64,000 bases of DNA. It comes from Pseudomonas sp. CHM02 (lineage in GTDB: Bacteria > Pseudomonadota > Gammaproteobacteria > Pseudomonadales > Pseudomonadaceae). A model generated the notes under the pieces. The model was not told the DNA's origin, did no database searches, and saw only the letters and a program-made list of their open reading frames with translations. Position numbers and translations under genes: made by a program. The first letter of the stretch is position 1; each line of letters starts with the position of its first letter. The stretch covers positions 124,001-188,000 of the forward strand of contig NZ_JFCA01000003.1 of the NCBI RefSeq assembly GCF_000612585.1. Reading direction: 5' to 3'. This document shows positions 1 to 7,985 of the stretch, one piece after another.

Positions 1-2
1 GC

Positions 3-1151
3 TTCGACGTGCACGCGGTGCTGGAATGCCTGCAGTGGTACGCCGAATGCTGTGACAAGGTCTACGACGAAATCGCGCCGTCCGGGCCCGGCGCGCTGGG
101 CATGATCACCCGTGAAGCCATCGGCGTGGTCGCGGCGGTCACACCGTGGAATTTCCCGATGCTGATGGCCATGTGGAAGGTCGCCCCGGCGCTGGCGATG
201 GGCAACTCGGTGATCCTCAAGCCCGCCGAGCAATCGCCACTCACGGCGCTGCGCATCGCCGCGCTGGCTGCCGAGGCGGGCATTCCGCCGGGCGTGTTCA
301 ACGTGCTGCCAGGCTTCGGCCCTACTGCCGGACGTGCCCTGGGCTTGCACATGGATGTCGACACCCTGGTGTTCACCGGTTCCGGCGAAGTCGGCAAATT
401 GTTCCTGCAGTATTCCGGGCAATCGAACATGAAACGGGTCTGGCTGGAGTGCGGCGGCAAGACCCCGAACATCATTCTCAATGACTGCCACGACCTGGAA
501 AAAGCCGCGACCACCGCAGCCAAATCGATGTTCTTCAACCAGGGCGAAGTCTGCGTGGCGCCGTCGCGGCTGATTGTCGAGGAAGGCATCCGCCACGAGT
601 TCGTCGCCGAGGTGCTGAAGGTGGCGCGCGGCATCAGCGTGGGTGACCCCCTCGACCCGCGCACGCAGCTGGGCGCCATGGTCGACAAGGCGCAACTGGA
701 CCGCGTGCTCGGCTACATCCACAAAGGTACGCAGGAGGGCGCACGCATCATCCTCGGCGGTGAACGGGCCGGTGGTGCCCTGGCCGACGGGTTCTTCATC
801 CCGCCGACGATCTTCGACAACGTCACCAACGACATGACCATCGCCCGCGAAGAGATCTTCGGGCCGGTGCTGTCGGTGATCAGCGCCAAGGACCACTTGC
901 ACGCGGTGCGCATTGCCAATGACTCGCCCTATGGCCTGGCCGCCAGCCTGTGGACCAGCAACCTCAGTCGCGCTCATTCGATGATCCGTGCCCTGCGGGC
1001 CGGCAGTGTGTGGGTCAACTGCTTCGACGGTGGCGACATCACCATGCCGTTTGGTGGCTACAAGCAGTCGGGCAACGGTCGCGACCGCTCGCTGCATGCG
1101 TTGGACAAGTACTCGGAACTCAAGTCGGCCTGGATCGATTTGCAGGCCTGA
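3..1151 (+). CDS. Aldehyde dehydrogenase, 5' end outside window
   Basis: NAD(P)-dependent aldehyde dehydrogenase of the large ALDH superfamily, oxidising an unidentified aldehyde to the acid. The reading frame is open to the first base, so the N-terminal part lies outside the window; about 380 residues are visible. Seen: the PWNFP segment, the Rossmann-fold FTGSGEVG motif, the general-base region LECGGK, and the catalytic-cysteine region NQGEVC, followed by EEIFGPV and the C-terminal PFGGYKQSG. The substrate cannot be read from sequence; the family includes gamma-glutamyl-aminobutyraldehyde, betaine-aldehyde and sugar-derived aldehyde dehydrogenases. The gene ends about 70 bp before a sugar-type ABC importer on the same strand, so it probably handles an aldehyde formed from the imported compound (inference). 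Confidence 0.9.
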   Translation, partial: FDVHAVLECLQWYAECCDKVYDEIAPSGPGALGMITREAIGVVAAVTPWNFPMLMAMWKVAPALAMGNSVILKPAEQSPLTALRIAALAAEAGIPPGVFNVLPGFGPTAGRALGLHMDVDTLVFTGSGEVGKLFLQYSGQSNMKRVWLECGGKTPNIILNDCHDLEKAATTAAKSMFFNQGEVCVAPSRLIVEEGIRHEFVAEVLKVARGISVGDPLDPRTQLGAMVDKAQLDRVLGYIHKGTQEGARIILGGERAGGALADGFFIPPTIFDNVTNDMTIAREEIFGPVLSVISAKDHLHAVRIANDSPYGLAASLWTSNLSRAHSMIRALRAGSVWVNCFDGGDITMPFGGYKQSGNGRDRSLHALDKYSELKSAWIDLQA

Positions 1152-1220
1152 ACCCCTACAACGGCGCTGTCGAGGACGGCGCCGGCATCACCGACTCAAT
1201 CAGCGCACTGGAGAACAATA

Positions 1221-2456
1221 ATGATGAAGAAGCGTTTGATCACCACCTTCGCCCTCACGGCCCTTATCGGCAGCCAGGCCTGGGCCGCCGGCAAGCATGA
1301 AATCTACAGCCTGATGCCCAATACCGCGCTGTCGGGCGTGATCGACCCCGACATGCCGGACCGCACCGCCATCAACAAGGCCTTGCCCCTGAAGAAAAAG
1401 GGCGAGCGCCTGCGCATCGGCTGGACCGAGATCACCTTGGGCAACCCTTGGTTCGTGTCGATGCTCGACGACGCGAAAACCATCGCCAAAAAGTACAACT
1501 ACGACATCGAGCTGCAAGTGGCGGACAGTGACGTTGCCAAGCAAAGCGCCCAGGTCGACAACTTCATCACGCTGGGCGTCGACCTGATCGTGATCGACCC
1601 CACGGATGTGCTCGGCTCGGTGTCGGACGTGGAGCGCGCCGTGGCAGCCGGGATTCCGGTGATCACCGTGGGCACCGCGCCGGACGCACGCGCACCGGTG
1701 ATCACCACCAGCACCGGCAACCCCTACGGCAGCGGTTTCGAGGCGGGGCGCTATGTGATCGCCAAGGCCGATCCGGCCAAGGTGATCAACGCCGCCATGG
1801 TCATCGGCGTGATGGGCAACTCCACATCCGAAAGCCGCCTCAACGGCATGATCTCCGGGATTGTCTATGCGCGTTCCGAGGAGCGGAAGCTGGGGCTGTC
1901 CAAGGAAGACGCGATGCTCAAGGGCTTCAAGCTGTTCCAGCAGATCAAGGCCAAAGGCAGCTTCAGCTGGCCCGAAGGTGGCTTCAACGTGTTGGCCTGG
2001 GGCCGTGGCGACTGGACCGAAGAAGGCGGGCTCGCGGCCACCGAGGACATCCTCGCGTCCCAGGGTGACAAGCTGAACCTGGTGCTGGCAGAGAACGACT
2101 TCATCGCCATCGGCGCGATCAATGCCCTGGAAAATGCCGGCAAGAAAGACAAGGTGATGGTCGCCTCCGGCGCGGGCAATTTCCGCGTGGCGCTGGACCT
2201 GATCAAGCAAGGCAAGTTGCTGGTGAGCGCGACCAACAGCGGCTCCGAAACCGGTGTGGCGGCCATCGAGCTGATCCACCAGATCCTCGACAAGGGCCTG
2301 GATGCCAACAACCTGCCGCTGGCGTCCTACTTCCCGGTCACGCTGATTACCCCGGACAACGTCGACACCTACATCAAGGCCGACAGCCTGCCGCCTTCCA
2401 CCGACAACGTGCCGGCGTTCCGCTCCATCGAGCAGATCAAGGCGGCCCTTAAGTAA
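1221..2456 (+). CDS. Sugar/polyol ABC transporter, periplasmic binding protein
   Basis: 411-residue substrate-binding protein of the ribose/galactose type (periplasmic binding protein 4-like fold). An N-terminal signal peptide (MMKKRLITTFALTALIGSQA, cleavage near AWA-A) sends it to the periplasm. Features include a GWTEITLGNPWF opening beta strand and LGVDLIVIDPTD in the first lobe. The start is preceded by GGAG about 8 bp upstream. It is longer than RbsB (about 296 aa), mainly from an N-terminal extension before the first lobe and an insert around residues 205-260, so the ligand may be larger or different from ribose. It heads a binding protein-ATPase-permease operon and is followed by a strong hairpin that may favour its expression over the membrane components. 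Confidence 0.88.
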   Translation: MMKKRLITTFALTALIGSQAWAAGKHEIYSLMPNTALSGVIDPDMPDRTAINKALPLKKKGERLRIGWTEITLGNPWFVSMLDDAKTIAKKYNYDIELQVADSDVAKQSAQVDNFITLGVDLIVIDPTDVLGSVSDVERAVAAGIPVITVGTAPDARAPVITTSTGNPYGSGFEAGRYVIAKADPAKVINAAMVIGVMGNSTSESRLNGMISGIVYARSEERKLGLSKEDAMLKGFKLFQQIKAKGSFSWPEGGFNVLAWGRGDWTEEGGLAATEDILASQGDKLNLVLAENDFIAIGAINALENAGKKDKVMVASGAGNFRVALDLIKQGKLLVSATNSGSETGVAAIELIHQILDKGLDANNLPLASYFPVTLITPDNVDTYIKADSLPPSTDNVPAFRSIEQIKAALK

Positions 2457-2470
2457 CGGCACGTCGAAAC

Positions 2471-2494
2471 GGCCTGCGACGCCTGTCGCAGGCC
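2471..2494 (+). other. Intercistronic hairpin between binding protein and ATPase genes
   Basis: A perfect 10-bp inverted repeat, GGCCTGCGAC-gcct-GTCGCAGGCC, lies 15 bp after the binding-protein stop and before the ATPase start. There is no T-tract. Such hairpins in ABC importer operons typically stabilise the upstream message or attenuate the downstream genes. That role is inferred from position only. Confidence 0.6.
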
Positions 2495-2526
2495 GGTCGG
2501 CGAGCGTCCACAGACGGTGAAGAAAC

Positions 2527-4038
2527 ATGAATGCGATGCACAAACCTGCCGTAGAGATGCTCGACATCTCGAAGAAGTTCGGCGGCATCAGCGCGCTGAG
2601 CCATGCCGGCTTTTCGGCGCGTGCCGGCGAGATCCATGCACTGATGGGCGAGAACGGCGCGGGCAAGTCGACCCTGATGAAAATCCTTGCCGGTGCCTAC
2701 GTGCGCGATACCGGCACGGTCAGCCTCAATGGCGAACCGGTGGAGATTCGCAAGCCGGGTGACGCGCTCAAGCTGGGTATCTCGATCATCTACCAGGAGT
2801 TTGCCCTGGCCGCGCACCTGTCCGTGGCCGAAAACATTTGCATCGACGATCTGGGCAAGAGCCGCGGCTTCGTACAGTGGGCCGCCATGCGCAAAAAGGC
2901 CCGGGCGATCCTGGATGAGCTGGGCTTCAGCGACATCGACGTGCGCCAATCGGTCGGCAGCCTGCCGGTGGCGTATCAGCAAGCAGTGGAAATCTGCAAG
3001 GCGCTGTCGCGCAACTCCTCGGTGCTGGTGTTCGATGAACCCACCGCCGTACTGACCTCCCATGAAGCGGAAAAGCTGTTCAAGATCCTCGAAGAACTGC
3101 GCCGCAAGGGTGTGTGCATCGTGTATGTGTCGCATCGCATGGATGAGATTTTCCGCATCTGTGACCGCGCCACGGTGCTCAAGGACGGCAAGACCGTCGG
3201 CACCCTGGCGCTGGCGGATATCACCGAGCGCGGGCTGATCGAGATGATGATCGGCCGCGAACTCAGCGATCTGTTCCCGCCGCGCAACGCCCGGATCGGC
3301 GAGGTGCTGCTGGAGGTTGAACAGCTGTGTGCCGGGCGCCTGGTGCGCAATGTGAGTTTCAACCTGCGGGCGGGTGAAGTGCTGGGCTTCTGCGGCCTCG
3401 TCGGCGCCGGACGCACGGAGACCATGCGGGCGATTTTCGGCGCCGACCGCAAGACCTCCGGCACCGTGCGCCTCAAGGGTCGCGAACTGCACAACCGCAC
3501 GCCCCGCGAGGCCATCGCCAATGGCATCGGCCTGCTGCCCGAGGACCGCAAGCAGCAAGGCGTGCTGCTGGAAATGTCGATTCGCGTCAACGGTGCGCTG
3601 CGTCCCGCCAGCCCCTACAGCGGGCGCATGGGCTGGATCGCCAGCCGCCGTGAAACCCAAGGCATCGAGGCATTGCGCAAGCAACTGTCGGTGAAGACGC
3701 GTTCGATCGAGCAATTGGTCGGCGACCTTTCTGGTGGCAATCAACAGAAAGTCGCGCTGATGAAGTGGGTCGATGCGGGCTGCCGCGTGCTGATTCTCGA
3801 TGAGCCCACACGCGGTGTGGATGTGGGGGCGAAAACCGAAATCTACCGGGTGATCAACGACCTGGCCGAACAAGGGGTCGCGATCATCATGGTGTCTTCG
3901 GAAATGATGGAAGTGATCGGCATGTGTGACCGCGTCGTGGTCATGCGCGAGGGTGCGATCGCCGGCGAACTGGCGGGCGAGCGCATCAAAGAACAAGAGA
4001 TGATTTGCCTGGCGATGGGAGTCGAGCACCATGAATAA
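2527..4038 (+). CDS. Sugar ABC transporter ATP-binding protein (double NBD, RbsA/MglA type)
   Basis: 503-residue cytoplasmic ATPase with two tandem nucleotide-binding domains, as in RbsA, MglA and XylG. NBD1 (about residues 8-240) has Walker [13 protein letters not shown] and Walker B VLVFDEPTAVL. NBD2 (about 260-490) keeps the signature [14 protein letters not shown] and Walker [13 protein letters not shown], but its Walker A region (GLVGAGRTE) lacks the lysine, as is usual for this family. It energises import by the permease whose gene overlaps its 3' end by 8 bp. The start ATG at 2527 follows GGTGAAGAAAC; an ATG nearby in another frame does not give this protein. Confidence 0.93.
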   Translation: MNAMHKPAVEMLDISKKFGGISALSHAGFSARAGEIHALMGENGAGKSTLMKILAGAYVRDTGTVSLNGEPVEIRKPGDALKLGISIIYQEFALAAHLSVAENICIDDLGKSRGFVQWAAMRKKARAILDELGFSDIDVRQSVGSLPVAYQQAVEICKALSRNSSVLVFDEPTAVLTSHEAEKLFKILEELRRKGVCIVYVSHRMDEIFRICDRATVLKDGKTVGTLALADITERGLIEMMIGRELSDLFPPRNARIGEVLLEVEQLCAGRLVRNVSFNLRAGEVLGFCGLVGAGRTETMRAIFGADRKTSGTVRLKGRELHNRTPREAIANGIGLLPEDRKQQGVLLEMSIRVNGALRPASPYSGRMGWIASRRETQGIEALRKQLSVKTRSIEQLVGDLSGGNQQKVALMKWVDAGCRVLILDEPTRGVDVGAKTEIYRVINDLAEQGVAIIMVSSEMMEVIGMCDRVVVMREGAIAGELAGERIKEQEMICLAMGVEHHE

Positions 4039-5086
4039 CCCTGATTACAAGCTGGCCGCGGCCAATCCGCTGCAACCCAACAGCCACGCCGATGAAGGGC
4101 GGGCGCACCGGCGTTCACTGCAACGCGTGTTCCTGGAACACAACGCGCTGGTGATGCTGGTGTTGCTGGCGATTGTCGCCAGCGTGCTGTCCCCCGACTT
4201 TTTCACCTATCAGAACCTGGGCAACCTGCTGCGCCAACTGACGCCGTTGTTACTGGTGAGCATCGGCATGCTGATCGTGATCCTCACGGCGGGCATCGAT
4301 CTGTCCGTGGCCTCTGTCGCCGCCGTGGGCGGTATCGTGGTGGCCATGACCCTGAACGTGATGCCCGTCGAAGGCGGCTTTGGCTTGCTGCTGGCGGTGA
4401 CGGTCGCCGTCGCGTCCGGGGTGTTGATGGGCTTGGTGACCGGCACCTTTATCGCCTACTTCCGCATGGCGCCGTTTATCGCGACGCTGGCGATGATGAC
4501 GGTAGGGCGCGGCCTGGCTTTCATCCTGTCGAACGGCCAGCCGCAGCGTCTGGATGACAAGTTGACCAGCGCCCAATGGCTGCGCGATTTCGGTCGCCTG
4601 GCCGATGGCGTGCTGGGTATTCCGTGGCCGGTGTGGCTGGCGATCCTGGTCACGATCATCTTTGCGCTGATCCTGCGTTACAACACCTACGGGCGCCTGA
4701 CCATTGCCAGCGGCAGCAACGAAACCGCCGTGCGCCTGGCCGGGATCCCGGTGGAGCGCTACAAGCTGGCGGCGTATGGCATCTGCGGCGGGTTGGCAGC
4801 GTTGGCCGGGGTGGTGATTGCCTCGCGCTCGGGTGTCGCGGCGCCCAGCGCCGGCATGGCGCTGGAGCTCGATGCGATCGCCGCGTGTGTCATCGGTGGA
4901 GCGTTGCTGACCGGCGGCAAAGGCACGATTTTCTACACAGTGGTCGGTGTGCTGGTACTGGGGCTGATCGGCAATATCATGAACCTGCTGAGTGTGCCGG
5001 CGTATCCACAGCAGATTATCAAGGGCGCGATTATCGTGATTGCCGTGCTGTTGCAGGGCGTTGGACGGCGCGACGCGCGGATTTGA
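4031..5086 (+). CDS. Sugar ABC transporter permease (RbsC type)
   Basis: 351-residue inner-membrane permease of the BPD_transp_2 family, with about 8-10 hydrophobic segments after a polar N-terminal tail of roughly 35 residues. Family motifs seen include the ILTAGIDLSVASV segment near residue 90 and GELDA-like text (MALELDAIAACVIGG) with the following GKGTIFYTVVGVLVLG near the C-terminus, where the cytoplasmic loop couples to the ATPase. The start overlaps the ATPase gene by 8 bp, implying translational coupling. Substrate unknown; the neighbouring aldehyde dehydrogenase and FCD-type regulator suggest a sugar, polyol or sugar-acid catabolic unit. Confidence 0.92.
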   Translation: MNNPDYKLAAANPLQPNSHADEGRAHRRSLQRVFLEHNALVMLVLLAIVASVLSPDFFTYQNLGNLLRQLTPLLLVSIGMLIVILTAGIDLSVASVAAVGGIVVAMTLNVMPVEGGFGLLLAVTVAVASGVLMGLVTGTFIAYFRMAPFIATLAMMTVGRGLAFILSNGQPQRLDDKLTSAQWLRDFGRLADGVLGIPWPVWLAILVTIIFALILRYNTYGRLTIASGSNETAVRLAGIPVERYKLAAYGICGGLAALAGVVIASRSGVAAPSAGMALELDAIAACVIGGALLTGGKGTIFYTVVGVLVLGLIGNIMNLLSVPAYPQQIIKGAIIVIAVLLQGVGRRDARI

Positions 5087-5091
5087 AGGAC

Positions 5092-5114
5092 GCGCCTGCC
5101 GGAGTGGCAGGCGC
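5092..5114 (+). terminator. Hairpin after ABC importer operon
   Basis: Perfect 9-bp inverted repeat GCGCCTGCC-ggagt-GGCAGGCGC six bases after the permease stop codon. It is placed as a Rho-independent terminator but lacks a good T-run (AAATTG follows), so termination may be weak and could allow read-through into the GntR gene. Confidence 0.5.
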
Positions 5115-5206
5115 AAATTGATGATGTATGATGCGTGATCTGCGCTTTGCGCCGCAGGCGTCAACGCCGGCGGCGCAACGTCATCGACCATGGAGATCGA
5201 GTAACT

Positions 5207-5887
5207 GTGACCGTGCATAAGCCCATTGATAAAGGCAACTTGAGTGAGCGGGTGTATTCCATTATTCGCACGGCGTTGATGGACGGCCAATACCAGCCCG
5301 GTGATCGCCTGCGCATCAGCACCCTGGCCGAAGAGTTCGGGGTGTCGATCACGCCGGTGCGCGAAGCGATTTTCCGTCTGGTCAGCGACCATGCGCTGGA
5401 CATGAAGGCCGCGACGTCGATCTACGTGCCGGAGCTGTCAGTCAGCCAACTGCGTGAAATCCAGTTGATCCGTCATTTGCTCGAAGGCGAAGCCGCCGGC
5501 ACCGCCGCCCAGCGCATCACCGCGCCGGAACTGGCGAAGCTCGAAGGCATCCAGGATGCGTTTCAGAAGGCGGTCTCTGTCGACTATCGGCAAGCGGCGC
5601 TGCTCAACCGCGAGTTTCACTTCGGCTTGATCAGCGCGGCGCGCATGCCGGTGGTGTCCAAGACCCTGGAGAACATGTGGGTCATCATGGGCCCGCTGCT
5701 CAGCCGCTTCCACGCCGAAGTGCCGAAGCTGGAACTGGCCAGCGCCCAGCACAAGCATTTTGAAGTGCTCGAAGGCCTGCGCACCCGCGACTCTGGCAAA
5801 GCCAAGGCCGCGCTGCAGGCCGATATCGCCTGGGGCGAGCTGATGATCGAGTGGCTGGAGAAGAAGGAAAACCTGGCCGAAGTCTAG
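5207..5887 (+). CDS. GntR-family regulator, FCD (FadR-like) subfamily
   Basis: 226-residue transcriptional regulator. The winged-helix domain (about residues 10-75) contains DRLRISTLAEEFGVSITPV, followed by REAIFRLV. The C-terminal all-helical FCD ligand domain contains the metal-binding-type residues in LLNREFHFGLI and a late histidine (HKHFEVLEGL). I chose GTG at 5207 because TGGAG lies 11 bp upstream and the encoded N-terminus fits the family; the in-frame upstream extension is an arginine-rich run that does not. It follows the ABC importer on the same strand and probably controls it, responding to the substrate or a carboxylate derived from it (inference). Confidence 0.88.
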   Translation: MTVHKPIDKGNLSERVYSIIRTALMDGQYQPGDRLRISTLAEEFGVSITPVREAIFRLVSDHALDMKAATSIYVPELSVSQLREIQLIRHLLEGEAAGTAAQRITAPELAKLEGIQDAFQKAVSVDYRQAALLNREFHFGLISAARMPVVSKTLENMWVIMGPLLSRFHAEVPKLELASAQHKHFEVLEGLRTRDSGKAKAALQADIAWGELMIEWLEKKENLAEV

Positions 5888-6873
5888 TCGGCCAGGCGTG
5901 CGACCCATTTTCCACTGCCGGTGCCTTGCTTGAGCGCGTGCAATGCCTGGGGCAATGCATCGAAGTCGAAGGCCTGGTGCCGGGAGGTCAACAGGCTGCC
6001 GTCCAATACGCTGTGGAGCAGCCGCTCGCCCTGTTGGCGCAACGCTTGGCGATCACTCAGGCCGGCGTGCGCGTGGAAACTGTTGAGCGCGACTTCGTGC
6101 AGTGAAATGGCGGTGCTGAAGGCCGGCAATGGCGCGCTTTCCTGGCGGTCCTGGATGCACACCAGATGCCCGTTGTAGCCCACCATCGGCGCGAGTGAGG
6201 CGGCATGGGTGCCACTGACGGTGTCGAACACGGCGTGCAGGCGTCGCTCGCCCAGGGCCGCTTGAAGCGCTGGCTGCCAGTGGGCATCACGGTAATCAAA
6301 TACGCCGACGACGCCCAGGGCCTTCAGCTGTGCATGATGCGCTGCGCCTGCCGTGGCCCACACGCGCAGCCCGCGCTGTACCGCCAGTTGCGCCAGCAGC
6401 AGGCCGACCGCGCCGCCTGCGCCAACGACCAGCACATCGCGGGAAGTGCCCGGGACCTTTTCCAATGCCTGCCACGCCGTCAAGCCGGGGCAGGGGAGTG
6501 CCGCTGCCGCTGCATCATCCAGGCCTGACGGCACCTGCATCACCGTCGCCGCATCGAGCACACAGAACTCGGCAAAACTGCCCGCGCGGTCCAGTGCCTG
6601 GTGATACGCCACGCGTGTGCCGGGTTTGATCGTCACCCCGGTGCCGGCTGCGACCACCACACCCATGCCATCCACGCCCGGCACATGCCCGGTTTTCCAC
6701 GCAGCATGGCCCCACTCAATGATCTTCCAGTCCACCGGGTTCAAGGCGATGGCGCGATTGGCGACCAACACTTCCCCCGGCCCGGGCTGTTGCAGCGGCT
6801 TGCGAACCAGCTGCAAACCGTCGATACCTGCGCCTGCGGTCCAGGACCAGGCGGCGAAATCAGTCTTCGTCAT
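5884..6873 (-). CDS. MDR-family NADPH:quinone reductase-like oxidoreductase
   Basis: 329-residue zinc-independent member of the medium-chain dehydrogenase/reductase family. The GroES-like N-terminal domain contains ALNPVDWKIIEWG and PGVDGMGVVVAAGTGV. The Rossmann domain begins with VLVVGAGGAVGLLLAQLA. The cysteine/histidine ligands of zinc alcohol dehydrogenases are absent. Such enzymes reduce quinones or enones with NADPH. The gene converges on the GntR gene with a 4-bp overlap of 3' ends, and its 5' end faces the TetR gene across a 195-bp intergenic region with a palindromic operator, so it may belong to the TetR regulon. Physiological substrate unknown. Confidence 0.85.
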   Translation of the reverse strand: MTKTDFAAWSWTAGAGIDGLQLVRKPLQQPGPGEVLVANRAIALNPVDWKIIEWGHAAWKTGHVPGVDGMGVVVAAGTGVTIKPGTRVAYHQALDRAGSFAEFCVLDAATVMQVPSGLDDAAAAALPCPGLTAWQALEKVPGTSRDVLVVGAGGAVGLLLAQLAVQRGLRVWATAGAAHHAQLKALGVVGVFDYRDAHWQPALQAALGERRLHAVFDTVSGTHAASLAPMVGYNGHLVCIQDRQESAPLPAFSTAISLHEVALNSFHAHAGLSDRQALRQQGERLLHSVLDGSLLTSRHQAFDFDALPQALHALKQGTGSGKWVARLAD

Positions 6874-6980
6874 GAGCGTTTATCCGGAAGGCGACAATTA
6901 GGCAGTATCCCTGCCGGTGCAGAGCGGATAAATACGCCGAGTGGAAATACTGTTGTGAGGCGAAATCATCAATGTGCACG

Positions 6981-7006
6981 GGGAATGTACGTTGATGTAC
7001 ATTCCC
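6981..7006. promoter_or_regulatory. Palindromic operator before TetR gene
   Basis: Perfect 10-bp inverted repeat GGGAATGTAC-gttgat-GTACATTCCC between the divergent MDR and TetR genes, 62 bp before the TetR start. The core GTACAT also occurs in both arms of a second inverted repeat at 10076-10119, before the divergent oxidoreductase/binding-protein pair. A shared half-site at both places supports autoregulation and control of the neighbours by this TetR protein. Confidence 0.7.
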
Positions 7007-7068
7007 TGTGCGCTGCACGTCTTGGGGTGTAGAGTGGCGTGCAATTCCCAGGCAAAGGTAACCCCCGG

Positions 7069-7776
7069 ATGTCACACACCGCAAAACCGCGAGGCAAGGC
7101 CCAGGACACGGGCTGGCGAGGCTCGGTCGACGTGTGGCTGGACGCCGCTTATGCAGCCTTGAAAGCGTCCGGCATCGACGCCGTGCGCGTCATGCCGTTG
7201 GCCAAGCAACTGGGCTTGTCGCGTACCAGTTTCTATTGGTTCTATGAGGACCGCGAACAACTGCTCGCCGCCTTGCTGGCCCGTTGGCGCGACAAAAACA
7301 CCGGCAATCTGGTGCGCCAGTGCGAGAGTTATGCCGAGAGTATTTCCGAGGCGATTCTGAACGTCTTCGAATGCTGGCTGAACCCGGAACTGTTCGACTC
7401 GCAGTTCGAATTCGCCGTACGCAGTTGGGCCATGCAATCGGCGGACGTCAGCGCCGAAATCGCCTTGGCCGACGACACCCGTATCAACGCCTTGGCCGGC
7501 ATGTTCCGGCGCTTTGGCTACGATGACGAAGCCGCCGATGTGCGCGCGCGAACCATCTACCTCACACAGATCGGCTACATCTCGATGAAAACCACCGAAG
7601 ACGTGGTGGTGCGGTTCCGGCGAATTCCCCAGTACGTCAGCGTATTCACTGGCAAGGCCTTGAAGCGGCGCGAACTGGACCGCTTCTATGGGGCGTTTGG
7701 CTACGCCGAAACCTCGTCGGGGGTGTTTGTGCCGTTGACTGGCACCTTTGACGAACCGACAGCAGGCGCCGAGTAA
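7069..7776 (+). CDS. TetR-family transcriptional regulator
   Basis: 235-residue TetR-type repressor. The N-terminal HTH (about residues 20-65) reads through DAVRVMPLAKQLGLSRTSFY, then WFYEDREQLLAALL, the typical HTH and anchoring helix. The remainder is a helical ligand domain that I cannot assign to a ligand. The start at 7069 (MSHTAKPRGK) is chosen because AAGG lies about 10 bp upstream; an ATG 30 bp earlier lacks a ribosome site. A perfect palindrome lies in its promoter, and a related inverted repeat lies in the promoter between the downstream oxidoreductase and betaine-binding-protein genes, making those the most likely targets. Confidence 0.85.
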   Translation: MSHTAKPRGKAQDTGWRGSVDVWLDAAYAALKASGIDAVRVMPLAKQLGLSRTSFYWFYEDREQLLAALLARWRDKNTGNLVRQCESYAESISEAILNVFECWLNPELFDSQFEFAVRSWAMQSADVSAEIALADDTRINALAGMFRRFGYDDEAADVRARTIYLTQIGYISMKTTEDVVVRFRRIPQYVSVFTGKALKRRELDRFYGAFGYAETSSGVFVPLTGTFDEPTAGAE

Positions 7777-7816
7777 AAGAGTCGGGCGCAGTGTCAGCCG
7801 CGACAAGGATCTAAGT

Positions 7817-7923
7817 GTGGGAGCTGTCGAGCCCCGGCGAGGCTGCGTAGGCGGCGGTACTGCTGGCATTTTATCGACTGACCCACCGCTTTCGCAGCCT
7901 CGCTAAAGCTCGACAGCTCCCAC
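7817..7923. repeat. REP-like inverted repeat pair
   Basis: GTGGGAGCTGTCGAGC (7817-7832) is repeated as its exact complement at 7908-7923, and an inner 11-bp pair (GCGAGGCTGCG / CGCAGCCTCGC) extends the symmetry. This is the usual form of Pseudomonas REP/BIME elements. It lies between the 3' ends of two convergent genes and may act as a transcription barrier. Confidence 0.8.
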
Positions 7924-7985
7924 AGGGGATCGGCTGTGTTGATGGAGTTTGTGCCACGACGAAGCTCCAGGGGGCTTGGTGTTCT

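Noticed and set aside
1200..2666. Long minus-strand frame opposite the binding-protein gene
   Set aside because: Histidine/aspartate/glycine-rich shadow of a clearly real plus-strand gene with signal peptide and ribosome site.
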